Part shown: piece by piece, positions 13,900-20,599 of the stretch
Numbering within the stretch: the stretch's first letter is position 1
Layout: each line of letters starts with the position of its first letter
NCBI RefSeq assembly: GCF_002423035.1
Contig: NZ_DIUM01000067.1
Coordinates: 1-24,809 of the forward strand
Source: Thiocapsa sp. UBA6158
GTDB taxonomy: Bacteria > Pseudomonadota > Gammaproteobacteria > Chromatiales > Chromatiaceae
Reading direction: 5' to 3'
DNA length: 24,809 bases
Position numbers and translations under genes: made by a program
Notes under the pieces: generated by a model
Databases searched by the model: none
Seen by the model: only the letters and a program-made list of their open reading frames with translations
Told to the model about the DNA's origin: nothing

Positions 13900-14493
13900 T
13901 TAGTCGTCCCAGCGTCCGTGACCCGGGATGGAGACCTGATCTTCGTTGTAGATACCCTTGTCCGCGCCGCGGTGACAGCTGTTGCATTGGCTGAAGCTGC
14001 CGACCTCCGGGTTTCCGGTCACCAGACGGGTCGGAACCTCGTCGTGTTTGTTCACGAAGTATCGGGTCCGGGTGATACGCGGGAGGGCGGCGTCCGCAGT
14101 GGCGTCGCCCACAAAGGAAAAGGCGCGCGAGCGCGAACTGGTACCTTGGTCCGCCGAATTGGCGACCAGGTAGCTCGCGATCTCGCCACGCAGCGCGTCG
14201 GATAGAGAGGCGTCGTCGCCGTAATGGTCCGCCAAGGCATCGGGGCCCATGATCCGTGCCCAGTCCAGGGCCGGCAGCAGACCGGGTTGATAGGCCAGAT
14301 GGCAGGAGCCGCATTCTTCGCCGTAGGCCGCATTCATGACCGGGTCGACATCGGGGCGGGATTTGAGCCAACCGCCGCCTTTTTCGTGTTTCTCGTGATC
14401 GTCGTCGTCGGAATCGCCGATGGCCAGGCCGACGGCGCCCAGCGAGAGGAGTCCGGCTGCGATGATGGCGATGGTTCGGGTCGATAGAGGCAT
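13900..14493 (-). CDS. dhc: Diheme cytochrome c (DHC family)
   Basis: A 197-residue periplasmic cytochrome with signal peptide (1-25) followed by a His/Asp-rich stretch (DSDDDDHEKHEK, 27-38) that could bind metal. Haem sites are CGSCH (61-65) and CNSCH (170-174). The segment CGSCHLAYQPGLLP is characteristic of the DHC family, the electron donor to SHP in Rhodobacter sphaeroides. The ATG at 14493 has AGGAG nine bases upstream. It follows the SHP gene by 16 bases on the same strand, reproducing the known SHP-DHC-cytochrome b gene set. It probably carries electrons between the membrane cytochrome b and SHP. Confidence 0.9.
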   Translation of the reverse strand: MPLSTRTIAIIAAGLLSLGAVGLAIGDSDDDDHEKHEKGGGWLKSRPDVDPVMNAAYGEECGSCHLAYQPGLLPALDWARIMGPDALADHYGDDASLSDALRGEIASYLVANSADQGTSSRSRAFSFVGDATADAALPRITRTRYFVNKHDEVPTRLVTGNPEVGSFSQCNSCHRGADKGIYNEDQVSIPGHGRWDD

Positions 14494-14509
14494 TGGAGTC
14501 GGCTCCTGA

Positions 14510-14878
14510 TTACTGGGTTTCGATATAACTGATGAAATCGGCCTTCTCATCGCTTGTGCATTCGCGCCCGAGGGTCCAACGACAATTGCGCAGCAGCCAT
14601 TTCTCGACCTTGGCCTGATCCGTCAGGCGTTGCGGATCGACCGATGGTGCCAACGGCTCGATGGCCTTGTTGGTGACTGCGTGTCGGCCAGGCTTGGTCA
14701 GGTCACGGCCGTGGCAGGTCACGCAACTGCGCGCCGGCGAGCCGTCGCTCTGCGGGTATTCCTTGGTCCAGGCTGCAGCGCCCGCGGCAGCATCGGCGGC
14801 GAAGGACGCGGTCGGGATGGCTATGGCGCCAGACATGCCGATCAGAATGGCCAGAGTCGCTTTCAGGTCGGGTTTCAT
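14510..14878 (-). CDS. shp: SHP-type cytochrome c (sphaeroides haem protein, DUF1924)
   Basis: A 122-residue periplasmic monohaem cytochrome with signal peptide (1-27). The haem site is CVTCH (52-56), followed by the family block HGRDLTKPGRHA and IEPLAPSV. C99 and C107 in RNCRWTLGREC match the conserved disulfide of SHP. N98 is at the place of the unusual asparagine haem ligand that lets SHP bind oxygen and nitric oxide; this equivalence is estimated from spacing. The ATG at 14878 overlaps the cytochrome b stop (ATGA), so the two are co-translated. The physiological role of SHP is not settled; detoxification or terminal reduction of a small ligand has been suggested. Confidence 0.9.
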   Translation of the reverse strand: MKPDLKATLAILIGMSGAIAIPTASFAADAAAGAAAWTKEYPQSDGSPARSCVTCHGRDLTKPGRHAVTNKAIEPLAPSVDPQRLTDQAKVEKWLLRNCRWTLGRECTSDEKADFISYIETQ

Positions 14879-15489
14879 TGGATGTCCCTCCGCTTCAATC
14901 CGGTGATCATGCCGCCGATCAGGTTTTCCCGATGGGACAGGCTGGAGAAGATGACGCCGGCCACGTGGGCGACGATCAGTGCAAGCGTGAGATTGGCCAT
15001 GACCTCGTGGACCGCCTCGAAGAAGTGGCCCCAGGACCCCGGCAGCGCGCTCATCATCGGTGCCAGCGGACCCGAGAGCTCTTCCGCGCCGTAGATGGCC
15101 AGACCGCTCAATCCGGTCAGCACGACCGTGATCATCAGGGCGATCACCATGGCGCCGCCGGCCGGGTTGTGGCCGAGATAGCGAGGGGCGCGCAGCCGCA
15201 GAGCATCCCGGACATAGGCCAGGACGTCGCTCGGCTTGCGCACGAAATCGCTGAAACGGGCGTGTCGGGTGCCGATCAGGCCCCAGATCAGACGCACGGC
15301 AATCAGGCTCAGCACCAGGTAGCCGGCCCAGACATGCACGCCGAGGAGGCCGTCCTCGACGATGAAGGCGGTGGCGAAACCGCCGACCAGTGCCCAGTGG
15401 AAGATTCGGACGAGAGGATCCCAGACGCGGATGCGTTCCGGGCTATCCGCTTGGGTGATCGCCGGTGCGACCATGGTCTCGGTGGTCAT
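14875..15489 (-). CDS. Cytochrome b561-type membrane protein (SHP-associated)
   Basis: A 204-residue four-helix membrane protein of the bacterial cytochrome b561/HupC-like family. Haem b ligand candidates are H31 (RIFHW), H52 (GVHVW), H161 and H175 (VHEVM, IVAHV). LGHNPAGG (105-112) is a common family motif. The ATG at 15489 has GGAG eight bases upstream. It is the first gene of the minus-strand redox operon, divergent from the PepSY-regulator-kinase genes with 145 bp between. It should move electrons between the quinone pool and the periplasmic DHC/SHP cytochromes. Confidence 0.92.
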   Translation of the reverse strand: MTTETMVAPAITQADSPERIRVWDPLVRIFHWALVGGFATAFIVEDGLLGVHVWAGYLVLSLIAVRLIWGLIGTRHARFSDFVRKPSDVLAYVRDALRLRAPRYLGHNPAGGAMVIALMITVVLTGLSGLAIYGAEELSGPLAPMMSALPGSWGHFFEAVHEVMANLTLALIVAHVAGVIFSSLSHRENLIGGMITGLKRRDIQ

Positions 15490-15593
15490 CTGCTCGCTCT
15501 CCTGATCTCTGCGTTGAGGATGGTTTGGCCTCGATCGATCGTGGCCTGGGTGCAGAATACGGGGGCGAGCCTGACGAAACCCTGTGCGCCCTT

Positions 15594-15610
15594 GTCAGCG
15601 AACGGTCAGC
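15594..15610 (+). promoter_or_regulatory. Direct-repeat candidate response-regulator box
   Basis: GTCAGC occurs at 15594-15599 and again at 15605-15610, an 11-bp repeat spacing typical of OmpR/PhoB-family tandem binding. It is centred in the 145-bp divergent space and lies about 12 bases upstream of CATAAT (15622-15627), a possible -10 box. The binding regulator is inferred to be the product of the 15994 gene. Confidence 0.4.
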
Positions 15611-15634
15611 TTGGTTCGGTTCATAATGCGTTCC

Positions 15635-15994
15635 ATGCATACTCAGCCGTTCTTCCGTCGTCGACTCTTGGCCGCCCTTGTAGCGTTCGCTCTGGCCCCG
15701 GCCATGTCACTCGCGGACTCCCCGGTGCATGAAGCCAATGGCGCGGCGCGCCATGATCACGACCGAGCTCGATATGCCCTGCAGCAGGGCGAGGTCCGAC
15801 CGATCGCCGAGATCCTGCGACGGGTCGCGGACGAGGTTCCGGGTGAGGTCATCGAGGTGGAGCTCGAGCGCGAGAAGTGGCTCGGCAAGCGACTCTGGGT
15901 CTACGAGATCAAGCTGATCGCGCAGGACGGGCGGCTGGTGGAGGTGCTGGTCGACGCCGCGACGGCCGAGATTCTCGCGGTCGAGGAGGACTGA
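15635..15994 (+). CDS. Secreted PepSY-domain protein (module 2)
   Basis: A 119-residue periplasmic protein with a signal peptide (about 1-28, cleavage near SLA) and one PepSY domain containing VIEVELEREKWLGK and LWVYEIKLIAQDG, then VLVDAATAEIL. A histidine/aspartate patch (HEANGAARHDHDRA) follows the signal. ATG 15635 is chosen because it begins the signal peptide; ATG 15626 (three residues longer) and GTG 15584 are alternatives, and none has a clear ribosome site. The stop overlaps the regulator ATG (TGATG), so signalling genes are co-translated. It is related to the protein at 5434 and probably acts as an accessory to the kinase. Confidence 0.87.
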   Translation: MHTQPFFRRRLLAALVAFALAPAMSLADSPVHEANGAARHDHDRARYALQQGEVRPIAEILRRVADEVPGEVIEVELEREKWLGKRLWVYEIKLIAQDGRLVEVLVDAATAEILAVEED

Positions 15995-16659
15995 TGCGCC
16001 TGCTTTTGGTCGAGGACGACGTGCGACTCGCGGAGGGCTTGGTCGCCGCGCTGGCGGGTGCGGGCTTCGTGGTCGATCACGAGACCGACGGCGAAATGGC
16101 CTGGTTCAAGGGCGACACCGAGAGCTATGCTGCGGCAATCCTGGATCTCGGTCTGCCGAGCATGGACGGGCTCTCGATCCTGCGCAAATGGCGAGCGAAC
16201 GGGCAGCGCTTTCCGGTGCTCATCCTGACCGCGCGAGGTGATTGGAAGGAGCGGGTCGAGGGCATCGACGCCGGGGCCGACGACTATCTGCCCAAGCCGT
16301 TCCGAATGGAGGAACTGCTGGCGCGTCTGCGTGCGCTGGTGCGACGGTCCGCGGGACAGGCCAGCGCGGTGCTCGTCAACGGCCCGGTCGTCTTGGATAC
16401 CCGGCGGATGGCCGTGGCGGTCGATGGTGTCCCGATCCATCTCTCCCCGCAGGAATACCGTCTCGTCAGTTATCTGATGCAGCACGCCGGACGGGTCGTC
16501 TCCCAGCTCGAGCTCACCGAGCAGCTTTATGCGCAGGACTTCGAGCGCGAGTCCAACGCCGTCGAGGTCCTGGTCGGGCGGGTGCGCCGCAAGCTCGGGG
16601 TGGATCTGATTCAGACGCGGCGGGGGTTCGGATATCTGGTCGAGGAGGCGGCGCGTTGA
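15994..16659 (+). CDS. OmpR/PhoB-family response regulator (module 2)
   Basis: A 221-residue regulator. The receiver domain has D8/D9, phospho-acceptor D51 (ILDLGLP), LTA and K101 (PKPF). The winged-helix output domain (about 125-218) ends TRRGFGYLVEEAAR. The ATG at 15994 follows GAGGAGGA at 15983-15990 and overlaps the PepSY stop. It is paralogous to the 4573-5235 regulator. Unlike that module, 190 bp of heptamer repeats separate it from its kinase. The likely target is the divergent cytochrome b-SHP-DHC operon, inferred from position and the direct repeats in the shared promoter region. Confidence 0.93.
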   Translation: MRLLLVEDDVRLAEGLVAALAGAGFVVDHETDGEMAWFKGDTESYAAAILDLGLPSMDGLSILRKWRANGQRFPVLILTARGDWKERVEGIDAGADDYLPKPFRMEELLARLRALVRRSAGQASAVLVNGPVVLDTRRMAVAVDGVPIHLSPQEYRLVSYLMQHAGRVVSQLELTEQLYAQDFERESNAVEVLVGRVRRKLGVDLIQTRRGFGYLVEEAAR

Positions 16660-16660
16660 A

Positions 16661-16840
16661 CCGCCGGCAGCAGGCTTCCAGTCGCCGGCCTCCTGCTTCA
16701 AGCCGCCGGTCGAGGGCTTCTGCCCTTCGGCGTTGCGGAGTCACACCACTTCACTCGCGGTCCAGAGGATTCCGACTCGGCCGCAATGCGTCTGCAGCTG
16801 GAGGCAGCAGGCAGGAGGCAGGAGGCTGGTGGCTGGTGGC
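16661..16840. repeat. Bipartite inverted heptamer-repeat element, locus 2
   Basis: The left arm (16709-16661, minus reading) splits into GGCGGCT, TGAAGCA, GGAGGCC, GGCGACT, GGAAGCC, TGCTGCC and similar heptamers. The right arm (16793-16840, plus) splits into GGAGGCA, GCAGGCA, GGAGGCA, GGAGGCT, GGTGGCT, GGTGGCC. The arms face each other around about 83 bp that include TTCGGCGTTGCG (16726-16737), shared with locus 1. It interrupts the regulator/kinase operon. The right arm places AGGAGG 20-25 bases before the kinase ATG. Confidence 0.6.
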
Positions 16841-16849
16841 CCTCCCAAC

Positions 16850-18223
16850 ATGACCCGCCACTCGCTGCGCGCCCGTCTCTGGATCGGGGCTGCATTCTCC
16901 ATCACGATGGCTCTGGCGTTCGCCGGGCTCGGTCTCCTGACCCTTTTCGAGCGCCATGTCGAGCGGCGCATCGGCGAGGAGCTGCGGGCACAGCTCAACC
17001 AACTCGTCGCAGCGGTGACCATCACGCCGGAGGGTGAGGTCGCACTGACGCGCGAGCCGGTCGACCCGCGGTTCGATCAGCCGCTGAGCGGGCTCTATTG
17101 GCAGATCGACGGCCCGACTCGGCCCGGGCTGATGCGCTCGCGCTCGCTCTGGGATCATCTCGTGGAGCTGAGCGACGACGATCTGGATCCGGGAGCCGTT
17201 CACGCCCATGAGGTCATGGGTCCAGACGCACGACCCTTGCTGGTGCGCGAGCGTCGAATTCGCCTGCAGGCGGTCGGCGGGCTGACGCCCTTGCGTCTCA
17301 TGGTCGGGGTCGAGCGAGCAGAGCTGATCGTGGCGCGGGATGCCTTCGCGGCCGACATGCTGCCCTATCTTGCACTCATTGCGCTGGTCCTGGCGCTGGC
17401 GGCCTTCGTGCAGATCCAGACCGGTCTTGCACCGCTGGATACGGTGCGACGCGGTCTCGGCGAGATTCGCACCGGCCGGACGCGGCGGCTCGCGCGGGCC
17501 TACCCGGACGAGGTCATGCCGCTGGTCGGCGAGGTCAACGCACTGCTCAAGGCCCGCGAGCAGGCGATCGAGCGCGCGCGGGCCTGGACCGCGGACCTCG
17601 CCCACGGACTCAAAACCCCGCTGGGTGCGCTGGTGGCCGACGCGCAGCGCCTGCGCGAGCAGGGCAACGCGTCCCTAGCCGACGATCTGGAGCACTTGGC
17701 GATGGCGATGCGGCGCCGAGTCGAGCGCGAGCTGGTGCGCGCCCGGCTGCGCTCCGGTGCGGGTGTCCAGCCGTCCCATGCCGACGTGGTGGAGACCATT
17801 CACCGACTGCTGCGCACGCTGCAACGCACTCCGGAGGGCGCGCGGCTCGACTGGCAACTGGTCGCGCCCGCGCAGGCCCGCGCCGCGGTCATCCAAGACG
17901 ATTTGCTGGAGCTGCTGGGAAACCTGCTTGAGAACGCGGCCAAATGGGCCCGGACCGAGGTGGACATCCGAGTGACCGCCGGCGATCGAATCGAGATCTC
18001 GATCGAGGACGATGGTCCCGGCGTCCCGGCAGAGCAGACGCCGCGGTTGGGCGAGCGGGGCTTGCGTCTCGACGAGCGCCGAGAAGGCAACGGCCTCGGA
18101 CTTGCGATCGCCCGGGATGTCGTCGATGCCTACGGCGGGGTCCTCGACTTCGCACGCGCAAGCAAAGGAGGACTCTCTGTGCGGGTTCGGCTGCCGAGGG
18201 ATCAGGTCGGATCCGGGCGCTGA
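16850..18223 (+). CDS. PhoQ-like sensor histidine kinase (module 2)
   Basis: A 457-residue inner-membrane kinase. Membrane segments are at about residues 11-31 and 171-188, with a periplasmic sensor of roughly 140 residues between. The H box is LAHGLKTPLG with H252; the N box is LLGNLLENAAKWA; DDGPG and GNGLGLAIARDV follow. ATG 16850 begins the basic, hydrophobic N terminus (MTRHSLRARLWIG). Upstream in-frame codons run through repeat sequence and are unlikely to be translated, although a GTG seven codons upstream has AGGAGG close by. It pairs with the regulator at 15994. The C terminus converges on mltB. Confidence 0.91.
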   Translation: MTRHSLRARLWIGAAFSITMALAFAGLGLLTLFERHVERRIGEELRAQLNQLVAAVTITPEGEVALTREPVDPRFDQPLSGLYWQIDGPTRPGLMRSRSLWDHLVELSDDDLDPGAVHAHEVMGPDARPLLVRERRIRLQAVGGLTPLRLMVGVERAELIVARDAFAADMLPYLALIALVLALAAFVQIQTGLAPLDTVRRGLGEIRTGRTRRLARAYPDEVMPLVGEVNALLKAREQAIERARAWTADLAHGLKTPLGALVADAQRLREQGNASLADDLEHLAMAMRRRVERELVRARLRSGAGVQPSHADVVETIHRLLRTLQRTPEGARLDWQLVAPAQARAAVIQDDLLELLGNLLENAAKWARTEVDIRVTAGDRIEISIEDDGPGVPAEQTPRLGERGLRLDERREGNGLGLAIARDVVDAYGGVLDFARASKGGLSVRVRLPRDQVGSGR

Positions 18224-18225
18224 AA

Positions 18226-18270
18226 CACCCATGGGTGCAAATTGATTCGCACGGTCAGGTCATCCGACCT
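18226..18270. terminator. Palindromes between convergent kinase and mltB genes
   Basis: CACCCATGGGTG (18226-18237) is a perfect 12-bp palindrome directly after the kinase stop. AGGTC/GACCT (18257-18270) forms a small hairpin. Neither is followed by a T tract. Their position between converging genes makes a bidirectional terminator plausible but unproven. Confidence 0.3.
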
Positions 18271-18301
18271 CGGACAGAAACTCGGATGAGACCGTTATCG
18301 T

Positions 18302-19357
18302 TCAATGATTCCCGGCTGACTCGCGAGCGCCCGCCGCGCTTGAGTCACCGGTTGTCTCGCGGGATGCTGCGATTGCGTGGTGCGTGCGAACCTCTTCGCT
18401 GAGCTGATGGACGGCCATCGCGTAGAGGTTGCTGTGGTTGTACCGGGTGATGGCGTAGAAGTTGTCCAACCCGACCCAGTATTCGTCGTCGACCCCGTCG
18501 AGTCGGATCAGGCTCGCGGGGACTTCGGTCGGCAGGGGCTCGTCCCACGCGACCCCTGCTGCGCGTAGGTCGCCCGCGGTCGTGTCGGGCGGGGCGGGGG
18601 TCTTCTCGACCAAGGCGATTCCGGTCGGGACGCCGGAGCGCAGCTTCGCCGCAAAGGCGACGGGCTCGCCGGGGCGCCAACCGTGCTGTTTGAAATAGTT
18701 GGCGACGCTCCCGATGACATCGGCGTTGCTGCCCCACAGATCGCGCCGACCATCCCCGTCGAGGTCGATCGCATAGTTGCGATAGCTCGAGGAGATGAAC
18801 TGCGGCTTGCCCATGGCCCCGGCGTAGGAGCCGACGGCCCCGAGCGGATTCAGCCGCTCCTCGCGGCTGAGCAAGAGAAACGACTCGAGCTCGCGACGGA
18901 AGAAGTCGGCGCGTCTGGGATAGGCGAACCCGAGCGTGGTCAGCGCATCGATGACCCGATGCTTACCCACATTGGCCCCGTAGCTTGTCTCGACCCCGAT
19001 GATGGCGACGATGATCTGCGGGGCGACGCCGTAGTCGGCCTCGGCACGCGCGAGCAGTTCGGCGTTGTCGCGCCAAAAGGTCACGCCGCCGGCGATCCGC
19101 TCGGGCGTGACGAACAGCGCCCGATAGTCGCGCCAGGGCTTGGCCTCGTAGGGCCGATCCATGGCATCGACGATGGTCTGACTGAAACGGGCATCCGCCA
19201 GCACGCCCTGCAGCTTCGCCAAATCGAACCCATGCCGCTCGACCATCTCGCGTGCGAACACCTCGGCCTCGGCCGCATAGCTGGCCGGCTCGGCGTGCAG
19301 CTGCGACACGGCGAGCGCCACACACCCTGCGAAGAAAAATTCACGAGCGATGGGCAT
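18302..19357 (-). CDS. mltB: Lytic murein transglycosylase B (MltB, GH103)
   Basis: A 351-residue peptidoglycan-cleaving enzyme. A hydrophobic signal (1-22) contains FFAGC, a possible but imperfect lipobox, so it is either a lipoprotein or a secreted protein. The catalytic glutamate is E123 in IIGVETSYG. GAMGKPQFISSSYRNYAIDLDGDG is the MltB-family substrate-site and calcium-loop region. The ATG at 19357 has GAGG eight bases upstream; a GTG nine bases earlier is less likely. It makes 1,6-anhydromuropeptides during wall remodelling. It is 90 bp downstream of rodA at the end of the shape cluster, a common gammaproteobacterial order. About 25 extra unstructured residues are seen at the C terminus. 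Confidence 0.94.
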   Translation of the reverse strand: MPIAREFFFAGCVALAVSQLHAEPASYAAEAEVFAREMVERHGFDLAKLQGVLADARFSQTIVDAMDRPYEAKPWRDYRALFVTPERIAGGVTFWRDNAELLARAEADYGVAPQIIVAIIGVETSYGANVGKHRVIDALTTLGFAYPRRADFFRRELESFLLLSREERLNPLGAVGSYAGAMGKPQFISSSYRNYAIDLDGDGRRDLWGSNADVIGSVANYFKQHGWRPGEPVAFAAKLRSGVPTGIALVEKTPAPPDTTAGDLRAAGVAWDEPLPTEVPASLIRLDGVDDEYWVGLDNFYAITRYNHSNLYAMAVHQLSEEVRTHHAIAASRETTGDSSAAGARESAGNH

Positions 19358-19447
19358 GGAAGACACCTCGTTGACTGGTGATGGCGTTGATCCGGATGCG
19401 TCGCATGCGCCGGGCCGCGTCCGAGACGTTCCAGGTCATCGCACGCA

Positions 19448-20599
19448 TCACCCGCGCGAGCGTAGACGATGGGTATGTACCCCCATGATGATGCCGAATC
19501 CGGCCATCAGGGTCACCATCGAGGTGCCGCCGTAGCTGATCAAGGGTAGCGGAACACCGACGACCGGCAGCAAGCCGGTGACCATCCCGGTGTTGACGAA
19601 GACATAGACGAAAAACACCAGGGTCAGAGCGCCGGCCAACAGACGCCCGAAGCGATCCTGTGCTCGCGCGGCGATGACCAGACCGCGCAGGATGATGAAG
19701 AGATAAAGGGCGAGCAGCGCCAGGATCCCGGTAAACCCGAATTCCTCGCCGATGACTGCAAAAATAAAGTCGGTATTGCGCTCGGGCAGGAACTCCAGGT
19801 GCGACTGGGTGCCGTTCAACCAGCCCTTGCCGTCGATCCCGCCCGAGCCGATCGCAATCTTGGACTGGATGATGTGATAGCCGGACCCGAGGGGGTCGGA
19901 CTCCGGATTCAGGAAGGTCAGAACGCGATCGCGCTGATAGTCGTGCAGACCGATCCAGACGAGCGGGGTCATGGCGGCGACGACGGCCGCGAGCGCGAGG
20001 ATCATGCCCCACCCCATGCCGGCCATAAAGAGCACCATCACGCCCGCGCTGGCGACCAACAGCGAGGTTCCCAGATCCGGTTGCTTGGCGATCAGCACAA
20101 CCGGGATCAGGGTCAGTAACGCCGAGAGGACCACCCACAGGAGTTTCGGCGGCAAGGCACGGGCGCTGAGCAGCCAGGCGAGCATCATGGGCACCGCGAG
20201 TTTCAGAAGCTCCGAGGGCTGAAAGCGAACGACGCCGAAATCCAGCCAGCGCTGTGCACCCTTGCCGATATCTCCGAACAGAAGCACCGCAATCAGCATC
20301 ACCACCCCGACCCCGTAGAGCAGAGGCGACCAGCTGCGCAGCCGCGCCGGGGGGATCTGTGCGACCGCGATCATCAGGGCGAAGGCGATCCCCAGCCGAA
20401 TCAACTGGCGCTCGAGCGCGGCGGGATCCTGATCGCTTGCGCTGAAGAGCACCATCAGGCCGAAACCGCACAGCGCCAGCAGGGCCACCAGCAGGGGGGC
20501 ATCCAGGTGAATCCTCTGCCACAGACCGCGGTGCCCTGGATACAGGGTGTCATCCGGAAAATAGCTGCTCGATCTAGTCGCCACGCTCGGCTCCGACAT
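19448..20599 (-). CDS. rodA: Rod-shape SEDS glycosyltransferase RodA
   Basis: A 383-residue polytopic inner-membrane peptidoglycan polymerase of the SEDS family, close in size to other RodA proteins. Signatures are FQPSELLKLAVP, KQPDLGTSLL, the TQSHLEFLPERNTDFIFAVIGEE block and the C-terminal LPLISYGGTSM. The ATG at 20599 is chosen because the membrane protein begins shortly after; longer in-frame sequence overlaps mrdA and looks non-coding. It overlaps the mrdA stop by 26 bp, so the two are co-translated. RodA and PBP2 act as a pair in the elongasome guided by MreB, MreC and MreD. Confidence 0.96.
   Translation of the reverse strand: MSEPSVATRSSSYFPDDTLYPGHRGLWQRIHLDAPLLVALLALCGFGLMVLFSASDQDPAALERQLIRLGIAFALMIAVAQIPPARLRSWSPLLYGVGVVMLIAVLLFGDIGKGAQRWLDFGVVRFQPSELLKLAVPMMLAWLLSARALPPKLLWVVLSALLTLIPVVLIAKQPDLGTSLLVASAGVMVLFMAGMGWGMILALAAVVAAMTPLVWIGLHDYQRDRVLTFLNPESDPLGSGYHIIQSKIAIGSGGIDGKGWLNGTQSHLEFLPERNTDFIFAVIGEEFGFTGILALLALYLFIILRGLVIAARAQDRFGRLLAGALTLVFFVYVFVNTGMVTGLLPVVGVPLPLISYGGTSMVTLMAGFGIIMGVHTHRLRSRG

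Noticed and set aside
16661..16840. Heptamer arrays considered as CRISPR
   Set aside because: Units are 7 bp with no spacers and no cas genes nearby.
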